Positions 25,985-34,061 of a stretch of DNA of 64,000 bases are shown piece by piece. A model generated the notes under the pieces. That model was given only the letters and a program-made list of their open reading frames with translations, made no database searches and had not been told where the DNA came from. This stretch comes from Rubrobacter_D sp035264945 (GTDB taxonomy: Bacteria; Actinomycetota; Rubrobacteria; Rubrobacterales; Rubrobacteraceae), in the NCBI GenBank assembly GCA_035264945.1, contig DATFPF010000150.1, positions 22,094 to 86,093 of the forward strand. The letters are read 5' to 3'. The stretch's first letter is position 1. Every line of letters begins with the position of its first letter. A program made the position numbers and the translations under genes.

Positions 25985-27409
25985 CTAGTGCTTCCCGAGC
26001 CGTTCGGCCAGGGTCTTCCCGGTCGGGGGTTCGCCCGTCCTCTCGGCGCGGTCGTCCGCCCGCATCAGGCCCCGCTGCACGTAGCGGGCGCCGAGCCAGC
26101 GCAGCGGCTCGGGCTCCCAGGAACGCGGCCTGTGGTTCACGGTCGGCAGGTGGGTTACGTCCGTGTCGCGGCCAAGGATCAGGTCGGCCAGCGTCCTGCC
26201 GGAGAGGTTGGCGGTCGCCACACCCTGCCCCGTGTAGCCGCGCGCGGTCGCGACGCCCTCGGCCGGGTCGTATGACATCGTCGGCATCCAGTCGCGCGGC
26301 ATGGCGAGCGGCCCCCCCCACGCGTGGGTGAAGCGCGCGCCTTCGAGGACCGGGAACCACTCCCGCGCCGTCCGGCGGAGCATCTCGTGGGTGGGACCGT
26401 GCAGGTCGTACTCGTCTTCTATTTGGGACCCGTAGTGGTAGGGCGCCCCGCGTCCGCCGAAGAGTATGCGCCCGTCTGCGGTCCGCGAGAGGTAATCGAC
26501 CGTGTAGCGGCTTGAGGCCACGCACTCGCGACCATCCCACCCGATCTCGGCCCACTGTTCATGCGATAGTGGCTCGGTCAGCACGATGAGGGAGTAGATG
26601 GGCAGCACCTGCCGGCGCAGCTTGCGCAGCCGCGCCAGGTAGGCCTCACCGGCGAGCACTACCGTCCGCGCCCGCACGTCGCCTGCCTCCGTCACGAGGC
26701 GCGGACTGCTCCCGGTCTCGAAGTCCTTGACGGGGGTGCCCTCGAAGATCTCGCCGCCCAGGCGCTCGACGGCCCGGGCGAGCCCGCGCGCGAGCCTGGC
26801 CGGATGGATGGTCGCGCAGTGCGGGCTGAACAGGGCGCCCCTGGCGTTCGTGATCCTGACGCGCCGCGCGGTCTCGGCCTCGTCGAGCAACTCGAGGCCC
26901 TCGTCCAGGCCGAGGGCCCGGAGGGACTCGTGGGAGCCTTCTATGCTGGGCACCTGGGCCGGGCCCCTGGCGATCCTGAGCTGGCCGCCGCGGAAGAACT
27001 GGGCTTCGATGCCCTCGGCCTCAGAGACCCGCCCTACCTCGTCGACCGCGCCGCGCATCTGGAGCAGGAGGTCCCTGGCGGACTCGGCGCCGAAGCGCCG
27101 CGCGAGCTCGCCTGGGGTGACGGGAAAGGCCGCGTTGCACCAGGCGCCGTTGCGGCCGGAGGCCCCGAAGCCCGCGGTCTCGGCCTCAAGCACAACCACG
27201 CGCAGCGAGGGGTCGTTCTTGAGCAGGTAGTACGCCGTCCACAGGCCCGTGAACCCGGCCCCGAGGATCGCCACGTCCGCCTCCGCAGGGCCCGGGAGCG
27301 GCTGGCGGGGGACGATCTCCTCGCCCGTCGTCTCCAGCCAGAAGCTGAACGAGCGGTAGTCTTTCTGCCCGGCTGGGGCGTCCCTCCGCGCGCCGACGGT
27401 ACGGGTCAA
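25985..27409 (-). CDS. FAD-dependent DAO-family amine oxidoreductase (PuuB-like)
   Basis: This 474-residue D-amino-acid-oxidase-fold protein has the FAD motif AILGAGFTGLWTAYYL at about residues 47-62 and GFGASGRNGAW, the signature of PuuB/gamma-glutamylputrescine-oxidase-like proteins. The C-terminal GYTGQGVATANLSGRTLADL closes the FAD site. It probably oxidises a free or conjugated amine. No glutamate-putrescine ligase (PuuA) is present in the window, so action on gamma-glutamylputrescine is unproven. TTG 27409 has a weak ribosome site; the gene sits 42 bp behind the aminotransferase. Confidence 0.85.
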   Translation of the reverse strand: MTRTVGARRDAPAGQKDYRSFSFWLETTGEEIVPRQPLPGPAEADVAILGAGFTGLWTAYYLLKNDPSLRVVVLEAETAGFGASGRNGAWCNAAFPVTPGELARRFGAESARDLLLQMRGAVDEVGRVSEAEGIEAQFFRGGQLRIARGPAQVPSIEGSHESLRALGLDEGLELLDEAETARRVRITNARGALFSPHCATIHPARLARGLARAVERLGGEIFEGTPVKDFETGSSPRLVTEAGDVRARTVVLAGEAYLARLRKLRRQVLPIYSLIVLTEPLSHEQWAEIGWDGRECVASSRYTVDYLSRTADGRILFGGRGAPYHYGSQIEDEYDLHGPTHEMLRRTAREWFPVLEGARFTHAWGGPLAMPRDWMPTMSYDPAEGVATARGYTGQGVATANLSGRTLADLILGRDTDVTHLPTVNHRPRSWEPEPLRWLGARYVQRGLMRADDRAERTGEPPTGKTLAERLGKH

Positions 27410-27451
27410 GCCCCGGCCCCCGGCCCGCCGCGGGTGACCGCGTCTACCACG

Positions 27452-28816
27452 CTAGCCCCTGTAGCCCAGCTCTTTTTCGAGCTCCGTGAGGGCGTCGTCG
27501 GTGATCTCCGCTATGCGGCTGAGGACCTGCCTGTCGGAGACAAGCGCCGGGGAGAACTGGATGACGGGCTCGTCCTTGTCGTCGAAGCGGCAGATCAGGC
27601 CTCCCTCCATGAGCTTCCTGGAGAGGACGCCCTTGAAGTACTTCTGGTACTCGTCGCCGGTCAGCGGCGTCCCGTCGGCCTTCTCCGGGTTGACCTCGAC
27701 GGCCCAGAAGAAGCCCATCCCCCTTACCTCCTTGACGACCGGGTGGTCTGCCGCCATGCGCCCCAGCTCGTCGCCGAAGTGCCCCTCGAGGTCGTGGACG
27801 TTCTTGAGCAGGTTCTCGCGCTCCATTATCGCGATGTTCTCGAGCGCCACCGCCGAGGAGACAGGGTGCCCCCCGAAGGTCGAGCCGTGCATGAACATCG
27901 AGGCCCCGTCCTTCAAGGTGTGGGCTATCTTGTCGTTGACGACTACGCCGCCCATGGGGAGGTAGCCGCTCGTCACGCCCTTGGCGAAGCTCGTCATGTC
28001 AGGGACGACGCCGAAGCGCTCGATGCCGAACCACTCGCCGAGGCGCCCGAAGGCGCAGATCACGGCGTCCGAGACGAGCAAGACGCCGTGGCGGTCGCAG
28101 ATCTCGCGCACCCGCGTCCAGTAGTCGGGCGGCGGGACGAGGCACCCGCCGGCGTTCTGCACGGGCTCCAGGATCACGGCGGCGACCTGGTCTGGCCCCT
28201 CGGCCTCGATCATCTGCTCTATGGCGTCCGCGGCCCCCTCGGGGTCCTGCTGGGTGTTCTTGACGTGGAAGAAGCCGCCAGGCAGCGGCTCGAACGGGGC
28301 CTTGAAGGAGGGAAGGCCCGTAACGCTCAAGGCGCCCATCGTGGTCCCGTGGTAGGCGACGTCCCTGGAGATGATCTTGTACCGCCCCGGCTCCCCGTTT
28401 GTCTTGTGGTACTGCCGGGCCAGCTTTATGACGGTCTCGACCGCCTCGGACCCCGAGGAGACGAAGAACGTGCTGTTGAGGTCCCCCGGCGCTATCTCGG
28501 CGATCTTGTGCGCAAGCTCCAGGCTCCTCGGGTGCTGGAAGCTCCAGTTGGGGAAGAACCCCAGCTCCTTCATCTGCTTCGCGGCGACCTCGGCGAGCTC
28601 CGCCCGGCCGTGGCCGACCTGCGTAGTGAAGAGGCCGGCGAGCCCGTCTATGTAGCTGCGGCCCCCATCGTCTGTAACGTAGGACCCCTCGCCCGAGACT
28701 ATGACCGGCAACTTCGACCAGTCCTCGGAGTAAGGCGTGAAGTGGAGCATAAGGTTCTCCACGCCAGCCAACCGCGTGGAATCCCCGTGTTCCCCGAGAC
28801 CCCTCATCACATCCAT
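27452..28816 (-). CDS. Class III omega-aminotransferase
   Basis: This 454-residue PLP enzyme of the omega-amino acid:pyruvate/putrescine aminotransferase group has the Schiff-base lysine in FAKGVTSGYLPMGG and the PLP-pyridine aspartate in LLVSDAVICAFGR. SSGSEAVET binds the phosphate. It should transfer an amino group from a terminal amine (putrescine, beta-alanine or similar) to pyruvate or 2-oxoglutarate. It leads the minus-strand operon. ATG 28816 follows GGAGGAGG by seven bases, and a promoter with an operator-like palindrome lies 49-77 bp upstream. Alanine formed would be recycled by the ald gene of the opposite operon. Confidence 0.9.
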   Translation of the reverse strand: MDVMRGLGEHGDSTRLAGVENLMLHFTPYSEDWSKLPVIVSGEGSYVTDDGGRSYIDGLAGLFTTQVGHGRAELAEVAAKQMKELGFFPNWSFQHPRSLELAHKIAEIAPGDLNSTFFVSSGSEAVETVIKLARQYHKTNGEPGRYKIISRDVAYHGTTMGALSVTGLPSFKAPFEPLPGGFFHVKNTQQDPEGAADAIEQMIEAEGPDQVAAVILEPVQNAGGCLVPPPDYWTRVREICDRHGVLLVSDAVICAFGRLGEWFGIERFGVVPDMTSFAKGVTSGYLPMGGVVVNDKIAHTLKDGASMFMHGSTFGGHPVSSAVALENIAIMERENLLKNVHDLEGHFGDELGRMAADHPVVKEVRGMGFFWAVEVNPEKADGTPLTGDEYQKYFKGVLSRKLMEGGLICRFDDKDEPVIQFSPALVSDRQVLSRIAEITDDALTELEKELGYRG

Positions 28817-28864
28817 GCGATAACCTCCTCCGGCCGGTCCAGGCCGGTCCCTAGTCCTTCACGA

Positions 28865-28893
28865 ATACTACACAGTTACTGTAAGCCGATCAA
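28865..28893 (-). promoter_or_regulatory. Promoter and operator of the amine-catabolic operon
   Basis: On the minus strand TTGATC (28893-28888), a 17-bp spacer and TAGTAT (28870-28865) form a sigma-A-type promoter. The spacer contains the perfect palindrome ACAGTAACTGT within TTACAGTAACTGT (28872-28884). Near-identical motifs occur in the ald promoter and at the regulator gene. Confidence 0.6.
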
Positions 28894-29010
28894 GCCAGGC
28901 GCAAGTGACAGGCACAAGTATATAGGGGCGGGCCTGGTGGGCCGACGTACCGCGGGCCGGATATGCGGGGGGCCGTCTTGGACGCACGGCCAGCGCGGGC
29001 GTTCGGCGCT
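28894..29010. other. Intergenic stretch between divergent units
   Basis: This 117-bp stretch separates the minus-strand operon promoter from the GTTAC repeat array. No ORF, hairpin terminator or RNA gene is evident in it. Confidence 0.4.
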
Positions 29011-29076
29011 GTTACCGAAAAGTTACGCAAGCGTGACCGAAGCGTTACCCGTATGTCGCCGGTACGTTACGCGGCG
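29011..29076 (+). promoter_or_regulatory. Six-unit 11-bp GTTAC repeat array
   Basis: Units start at 29011, 29022, 29033, 29044, 29055 and 29066: GTTACCGAAAA, GTTACGCAAGC, GTGACCGAAGC, GTTACCCGTAT, GTCGCCGGTAC, GTTACGCGGCG. Exact 11-bp periodicity is the layout bound by OmpR/PhoB-family response regulators such as MtrA or PhoP. It ends 65 bp before the secreted repeat protein start. Confidence 0.65.
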
Positions 29077-29141
29077 CCCTTAGAGTTCCAAATACAGCAA
29101 CCGGAGAGACCGGGGGCAGGGACGACGAGAAGGGAGCGGGC

Positions 29142-29693
29142 ATGGGGCGGATGGTTCGGGTAATGGCGGCGGTGGCGGCGATGGCGGTCCTCTCGGCGGG
29201 GACGGCCTTCGCGGCGACGATGGACGGGACCGGGGGCGCGGACGGTATCACCGGCGGGGCCGGCGACGACACGATCAATGGCCTCGGCGGCAACGACTCC
29301 TGGCTGAACGGCGGCTTCGGTGACGACACCGTTTACGGTGGCCCGGGCGACGACGACATCCGCGGCTCCGCCCCCAAGAACGGCCACGACAACGGCGATA
29401 CCGGCAGCGACACCCTCTACGGCGGCCCGGGCGACGACTACATCCTGGGCGGCCTCGGCGCCGACGAGATACGGGGCGGCGACGGGGACGACACCCTCAT
29501 CGACGGCGCCGGCGAGTACGGGACCGACACCTCGGTGGATCACATCTACGGCGGCCCTGGCAACGACACCATCCTGGCGGCGAACGGCAACTCCGCCCGC
29601 GACGTGATCTCCTGCGGCCCAGGCGTCGACACCGTCGAAGCCGACAAGGGCGACAAGGTCGCCGCCGACTGCGAGAAGGTGTACCGCCGGTAA
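29142..29693 (+). CDS. Secreted calcium-binding RTX-repeat protein
   Basis: This 183-residue protein has a Sec signal peptide (hydrophobic core AAVAAMAVLSAGTAFA, cleavage after AFA). The mature part is a run of GGxGxD nonapeptides such as GGAGDDTI, GGFGDDTV, GGPGDDYI and GGDGDDTL, which fold as a calcium-binding parallel beta-roll. It ends with a CGPGVDTVEAD...DC segment containing two cysteines that could pair. It has no enzymatic domain, so it may be an extracellular matrix or adhesion protein. ATG 29142 is preceded by GGGAGCGGGC. A six-unit GTTAC array upstream suggests response-regulator control; a terminator follows. Confidence 0.87.
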   Translation: MGRMVRVMAAVAAMAVLSAGTAFAATMDGTGGADGITGGAGDDTINGLGGNDSWLNGGFGDDTVYGGPGDDDIRGSAPKNGHDNGDTGSDTLYGGPGDDYILGGLGADEIRGGDGDDTLIDGAGEYGTDTSVDHIYGGPGNDTILAANGNSARDVISCGPGVDTVEADKGDKVAADCEKVYRR

Positions 29694-29716
29694 CCGTAGA
29701 CCAACCCCCGCACCCC

Positions 29717-29747
29717 AGGCCGGCGCCCTTCGGGGCGTCGGCCTTTT
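29717..29747 (+). terminator. Rho-independent terminator of the RTX-repeat gene
   Basis: Stem GGCCGGCGCCC / GGGCGTCGGCC with one internal mismatch and a TTCG-type loop, followed by TTTT, lies 24 bp after the stop codon. Confidence 0.8.
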
Positions 29748-29889
29748 AGCTATCAGCGGTCAGCTCTCGGGATGCCCGAGGCCTGATCCTCATCGGCTTG
29801 CGGGATGGGGCGTCCCGCTGCCAGCGACCCCCGCGATTCGTGATCCGTTGTGCCGATCCCAGCCAAAAAGCTGAAAGCTGACGGCTGAC
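29747..29889. repeat. Intergenic AGCT-type inverted repeat element
   Basis: Left arm TAGCTATCAGCGGTCAGCT (29747-29765) and right arm AGCTGAAAGCTGACGGCTGA (29870-29889) flank about 100 bp between convergent genes. The right arm ends 5 bp before the stop codon of the S9 peptidase. It belongs to the same family as copies near 5.8, 31.8 and 49.7 kb. Confidence 0.65.
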
Positions 29890-29893
29890 TGCT

Positions 29894-31711
29894 TCAGCCG
29901 AAGGCTGATCCGAAGAAATCGGCGAGTCGCGGGTAGAGCGTCTTCAGGTTCCAGGGGCGGGAGATGCCGTGGCCCTCGTCCTCGAAGGTGACGAGGTCGT
30001 AGGGGATGCCCTCGCGGCCGAGCGCCCTCACGACGACGTCGACGTTCTCGGGGGTGACGTTAGGGTCCTGCATGCCCTGGACTATGAGCAGCCTTCCCCT
30101 GATGTTCCCGACGAAGTTTATGGGGGAGCGTTCGCGGTAGCGGTCCGGGACCTCCTCGGGGGTGCCGCCCATCATCTCCTCGCTGTAGGGGCGGAGGTCG
30201 GGGCGGGTGGCGTGGTAGTCCACGACGAGGTCGGTCATGCCGCAGATCGGGGCCGAGGCGGCGACGAGGTCGGTCGAATAGTGCGTGATCGCCCACCACG
30301 CCGAGTAGCCGCCGTAGGAGGTCCCGGTGACGCCGACGCGGCCGGGAGTGGCGACGCCGGCCTCGATCAGGGCCTCTATCCCGCTCTTTATGTCCTCCTG
30401 CTCCCTGCCGCCCCAGCCCTCCTCTTTTATGGACTCCTGAAACGGCAGCCCGAACCCCGTGCTCCCGCGGTAGTTCGGGGCGAGCACGTGCAGGCCCCGC
30501 GCGACGAAGTACTGGACTTCGGCGTTGAATCGGTCCTCGGCCAGGCTCGTCGGCCCGCCGTGGACGAGGACCACCGTGCCGACTACCTCGCCCGCCGCCC
30601 GGTACAGCCACCCCTGCACCTCCAGCCCGTCCACCGAGCGCCACCGGAAGTCCTCGGCCGCCGCGAGCCGGCCTGGGTCGAGGTCCGTCCTCCCCTGAAG
30701 GCCGGTGATGCTTGCGGCCTCCCCGTCCTCCGCGAGCCTGACGAGGTCCACGGGGTGGCGGGCGTCGTAGCGTTTGCAGACCCAGGCGTCCCCCGCGGGG
30801 GCGAGCGGCACCAGGTTGCCCGGGAGGTCGGGCGGCGAGGACTCAGCCCCCGATTCCGCGTCCAGCAGGGAGGCCCTGATCCCCGCCCCCTCCACCTCGA
30901 CGACGACCACCGGGCCCCCGTTCGGCGGGACGAAGGCCTCCTCGACGTTGCGCCCTGGGTCGTCCAGAAGCCAGCGCACGCTCTCGTCGTCCAGGCTCCA
31001 GACGCCTAGACGCCGGTACGGGCCGGCCTCCGCGAGAAAGAGGACCCGGCGCCCATCCGGAAACCACGAGGCAGAGACCTTCGCCTTCTCCCCGAAGTTC
31101 AGGATCTCACGATCCTCCCGCCCCTCGGCGTCCACGAGCCACACCTGCTGCCCAGCCGGGTCGAGTTCGTTGCGCGTGTACAGGACGTGGGTCCCGCCCC
31201 GGTTCAACTCGGGCCACGGGATACTTCCCTTCTCGGGCCTGACCAGCGCCACCAGCTCCCCGCCCTCCAGGTCGTGCCGGTAGAGGGCGTCCTCCTCCGT
31301 CTCCTCCCCGCTTCTCGCGTCGAGGTTCGCCGAGTAGACGAGCCAGCGCCCGTTCGGGTGCAGTTGCCCGCCGCCCAGGAAGTAGTTGGGGTCTGGCCCT
31401 GTCAGCGGCTCCATCACCCCGGGCGCGTCCAGCCGCACCCGGTAGAGCCGCGCCCGCTCGTCCCCGTCGGTGTCCTGCGTCACCAGCACGGACCCCCCGT
31501 CGGGCGCCCACGACGCCACCGCCGTGTCGCCCGCGGCGGTCTCCGTCAGCCGGACCGGCGGCGAGGACCCGTCCGTGGGTGCGGCGAACACGTCCGCCGC
31601 AGGCCCGAGCCGCGACCAGCTCCACGCCACCCAACTCCCGTCAGGGGAGACCTCCGGGCCGGAGAGAACCGGCACGGAGAGCAACAGGTCAAGGTAACGG
31701 TCGGCGTCCAT
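29894..31711 (-). CDS. S9 prolyl-oligopeptidase-family serine peptidase
   Basis: This 605-residue peptidase has an N-terminal seven-bladed-propeller-type region (repeats such as VSPDGSWVAW and HPNGRWLVY) and a C-terminal alpha/beta-hydrolase domain from about residue 360. Catalytic residues are Ser in TGTSYGGYSA, Asp in VQGMQDPNVTPENV and His in DEGHGI. It probably acts as an acylaminoacyl peptidase or oligopeptidase on short peptides. ATG 31711 is preferred to the longer frame because GGGAGGGGATC precedes it. No signal peptide is seen, so it is likely cytoplasmic. Confidence 0.9.
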   Translation of the reverse strand: MDADRYLDLLLSVPVLSGPEVSPDGSWVAWSWSRLGPAADVFAAPTDGSSPPVRLTETAAGDTAVASWAPDGGSVLVTQDTDGDERARLYRVRLDAPGVMEPLTGPDPNYFLGGGQLHPNGRWLVYSANLDARSGEETEEDALYRHDLEGGELVALVRPEKGSIPWPELNRGGTHVLYTRNELDPAGQQVWLVDAEGREDREILNFGEKAKVSASWFPDGRRVLFLAEAGPYRRLGVWSLDDESVRWLLDDPGRNVEEAFVPPNGGPVVVVEVEGAGIRASLLDAESGAESSPPDLPGNLVPLAPAGDAWVCKRYDARHPVDLVRLAEDGEAASITGLQGRTDLDPGRLAAAEDFRWRSVDGLEVQGWLYRAAGEVVGTVVLVHGGPTSLAEDRFNAEVQYFVARGLHVLAPNYRGSTGFGLPFQESIKEEGWGGREQEDIKSGIEALIEAGVATPGRVGVTGTSYGGYSAWWAITHYSTDLVAASAPICGMTDLVVDYHATRPDLRPYSEEMMGGTPEEVPDRYRERSPINFVGNIRGRLLIVQGMQDPNVTPENVDVVVRALGREGIPYDLVTFEDEGHGISRPWNLKTLYPRLADFFGSAFG

Positions 31712-31787
31712 GATCCCCTCCCTAGAAAAAGTCCGCGAACAGCCCACATGCTATCCGCCACCGCCCGAAACGAACACCCGCAAGACA

Positions 31788-31812
31788 AAAGCCGACGGCT
31801 GATAGCTGGAAG
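31788..31812. repeat. Single arm of the AGCT-type intergenic repeat
   Basis: AGCCGACGGCTGATAGCTGG lies between the S9 peptidase and the regulator gene. It matches the repeat arms seen at three convergent junctions in this window, but only one arm is clear. A GC-rich hairpin (GCGGCCCGC / GCGGGCCGC, about 31819-31841) follows at the regulator's 3' end. Confidence 0.5.
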
Positions 31813-31840
31813 CCCAAAGCGCGGCCCGCGCGGCGGGCCG

Positions 31841-32656
31841 CTAAAACGTCGGCGGCGTGTTGACGTAGACCGCCTCGACGGGCTCCCCGTCGGCCCACCA
31901 GCGGTGGGGGGTGGTGGAAGGGAAGTAGAGCGTGTCGCCCGGGGCGAGCCTGAACTCCCCCTGGTCCTTTAGCTCGACGAGGAGGTGGCCGGAGATCACG
32001 TAGATGAACTCCTCGCCCGTGTGCGAGTAGAAGCCCTCGCTGCCCGCGCCCGGCGGCACCCGGATGTACGAGGGATCCATCACCTTCTCCCCCGAGGCCA
32101 TCTCCTCGAAGCGCACGCCGTTGTCCCACTGCATGGTCGGCCGGTCCCCGCCGCGCACGAGCGGCGACGCCTGCTCCAGGTCGGCCCCGAAAAGCTCCCG
32201 CATGGTCACCCCGTAGGCCCCGGCGAGGCTCCGCAGCGAGGCCACCGACGCCCCTGACCCGCCGCGCTCGAGCGCCGAGATGAAGCTTATGGAGAGGCCC
32301 GTCGCCTCGGAGACCTCCTTGAGCGTCTTGTGCGCCTTGACCCGCAACCGCCGCAACCTCTCGCCCGGCGCCGCGGCAGTTCCCCGCGGAGGCACCCCGT
32401 TCGTCCCGCCGTTCTCCGGCGCGTCGCCGAGCTGCTTGCGGATGGCGGCGAAGTTCAGCCCCTCGACCTTCCTGAGGTGCTTGATCTCCCGCAGCCGCCT
32501 AACGTCCGGCTCCGTGTAGACCCGGTACCCCCGGTCCGTCCGCCGCGGCCTGACCAGGCGCTCCCTCTCCCACAGCCTCAAGGTCTGCGGCGCCAACCCA
32601 ACCGCCTGCGAGACCTCTCCTATGGAGAACCCAACAGAACCACCGCTAGCCGCCAA
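31841..32656 (-). CDS. MerR-XRE-cupin three-domain transcription regulator
   Basis: This 271-residue regulator combines two DNA-binding domains and a ligand domain. Residues ~8-75 are a MerR winged helix (FSIGEVSQAVGLAPQTLRLW, RGYRVYTEPDVRRL). Residues ~98-155 are an XRE/Cro-type helix-turn-helix (LRVKAHKTLKEVSEATGLS, SFISALERG). Residues ~185-270 are a cupin (SEGFYSHTGEEFIYVISG, LAPGDTLYFPSTTPHRWW). XRE-cupin proteins include PuuR, the putrescine-utilisation repressor. The gene lies between the two amine-catabolic operons and is divergent from ald. The start is TTG 32656 behind GGGAGGCGGA. It probably senses an amine or its product; activator or repressor action is unknown. Confidence 0.88.
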   Translation of the reverse strand: MAASGGSVGFSIGEVSQAVGLAPQTLRLWERERLVRPRRTDRGYRVYTEPDVRRLREIKHLRKVEGLNFAAIRKQLGDAPENGGTNGVPPRGTAAAPGERLRRLRVKAHKTLKEVSEATGLSISFISALERGGSGASVASLRSLAGAYGVTMRELFGADLEQASPLVRGGDRPTMQWDNGVRFEEMASGEKVMDPSYIRVPPGAGSEGFYSHTGEEFIYVISGHLLVELKDQGEFRLAPGDTLYFPSTTPHRWWADGEPVEAVYVNTPPTF

Positions 32657-32699
32657 TCCGCCTCCCGTCGCGTACCCGGGCCTATCCCGGTATCGTTAA

Positions 32700-32712
32700 A
32701 TAATTATTGTAA
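32700..32712 (-). promoter_or_regulatory. Operator-like site before the regulator gene
   Basis: The minus-strand sequence TTACAATAATTAT matches TTACAGTAACTGT (28884-28872) and TTATAGTAACGTT (32779-32791) at most positions. It lies 44 bp upstream of the regulator start codon, where autoregulation would act. Confidence 0.5.
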
Positions 32713-32770
32713 TCGTCACCAGGAAAAGCAAGCCGCCGTCTGTGCGCCAGGGTACGCGCTAACAGCAACA

Positions 32771-32799
32771 TTGCATGTTTATAGTAACGTTGTTATAAG
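32771..32799 (+). promoter_or_regulatory. ald-operon promoter with spacer operator
   Basis: TTGCAT (32771-32776), a 17-bp spacer and TATAAG (32794-32799) lie 39 bp before the ald start. The spacer carries TTATAGTAACGTT, nearly the same motif and position as in the opposite operon's promoter. Placement between -35 and -10 is typical of MerR-family sites. Confidence 0.65.
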
Positions 32800-32837
32800 G
32801 TAGGAAAGTCGAGAGTCACCCGGAGAAAGGATTCGCC

Positions 32838-33968
32838 ATGGCGACGGTGGTGGGGGTACCAAAGGAGATCAAGGACATGGAAGGCCGCGTCTCCATGCAG
32901 CCGGACGGGGTCTTCGAGCTCGTCCACCACGGGCACGAGGTCATGGTGCAGTCCGGTGCCGGTGGCGGGGCCGGCTTCACCGACGAGGAGTACGAGGCGG
33001 CGGGGGCGCGGCTGGTCGACGGGCCGGACGAGGTCTTCGGGGCGGCCGACCTCATAGTGAAGGTCAAGGAGCCCGTGCCCGAGGAGTACGACCGTTTCCG
33101 GGAGGGGCAGCAGCTCTTCACCTACCTGCACCTCGCGGCTGACAAGGGCCTCACCGAGTTCCTTATGGAGAAGAAGATCGCCTCAATCGCCTACGAGACC
33201 GTCGAGGACCCTGATGGCAGTTTGCCGCTGCTCACGCCGATGAGCGAGGTTGCGGGGAGGATGGCCGTGCAGGCGGCGGCGCACCACCTGGAGAGTCCCA
33301 ACGGCGGGGCCGGGCTCCTGCTCGGGGGCGTGCCGGGGACGCCCGCGGCAAAGGTCACGATTATCGGCGGCGGCATCTCGGGGACCGAGGCGGCGAAGAT
33401 AGCGTTGGGCATGCGGGCAATAGTGAGGGTGCTCGACATCAACCCCAAGAGGCTCGCCTACCTCTCCGACATCTTCGAGGGGCGGGTCGACCTCGTGATA
33501 CCGAACCGCGCCCGTACCGCCTCCTACGTGGCCGAGAGCGACGTCGTCATAGGGGCGGTGCTGGTGCACGGGGCGAAGGCGCCCAAGCTGGTGAGCCGGG
33601 AGATGATCGCGAGCATGAGGCCCGGCTCCGTGGTGGCGGACATCGCCATCGACCAGGGGGGGTGCTTCGAGACGAGCCGGCCGACGACGCACTCGGAGCC
33701 CACCTACGTCGAGGAGGGCGTCGTCCACTACTGCGTGGCGAACATCCCGGGCGCGGTGGCGAGGACCTCGACGCTGGCGCTCACGAGCGTGACGCTGCCC
33801 TACCTCATAAGGATCGCGGACGATGGCGTGGAGGGCGCGGCCGCGAAGGACCCGAACCTGGCTAAGGGCCTCTCTACGCTCGGCGGGGAGCTCGTGCACG
33901 GGCCCGTGGCCGAGGCCCACGGCCTGCCCTACACCGATCCCCAGAAGTTCCTAAGCGGGGCGCGCTAG
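32838..33968 (+). CDS. ald: Alanine dehydrogenase
   Basis: This 376-residue enzyme interconverts L-alanine and NAD with pyruvate, NH4+ and NADH. The substrate site has Arg17 in EGRVSM, the VKVKEP lysines (75/77) and the histidine in TYLHLA. The NAD fold reads TIIGGGISGTEAAKIA, and the catalytic aspartate lies in ADIAIDQGG. It normally forms hexamers. It leads the plus-strand operon and is divergent from the MerR-XRE-cupin regulator. Its likely job here is to recycle alanine made by pyruvate-dependent transaminases of the amine pathway, releasing ammonium. Confidence 0.95.
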   Translation: MATVVGVPKEIKDMEGRVSMQPDGVFELVHHGHEVMVQSGAGGGAGFTDEEYEAAGARLVDGPDEVFGAADLIVKVKEPVPEEYDRFREGQQLFTYLHLAADKGLTEFLMEKKIASIAYETVEDPDGSLPLLTPMSEVAGRMAVQAAAHHLESPNGGAGLLLGGVPGTPAAKVTIIGGGISGTEAAKIALGMRAIVRVLDINPKRLAYLSDIFEGRVDLVIPNRARTASYVAESDVVIGAVLVHGAKAPKLVSREMIASMRPGSVVADIAIDQGGCFETSRPTTHSEPTYVEEGVVHYCVANIPGAVARTSTLALTSVTLPYLIRIADDGVEGAAAKDPNLAKGLSTLGGELVHGPVAEAHGLPYTDPQKFLSGAR

Positions 33969-34061
33969 GCCCGGGCTCCGTCCCCTCTCCCGGGTTGTGC
34001 GGGAACGGGCGTAGCATGTAAGCTGCGCGTTTGGGGGATCAGCGCCGATGAAAGGGGAGTC

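Noticed and set aside
26804..29083. 759-codon plus-strand ORF
   Set aside because: It is antisense to the aminotransferase and DAO genes, has no domain pattern and follows the GC-rich wobble of the real genes.
33963..34010. CCCGGG inverted repeat after ald as a terminator
   Set aside because: Only 6 bp, a palindromic restriction-like sequence with no T tract, expected by chance at this GC content.
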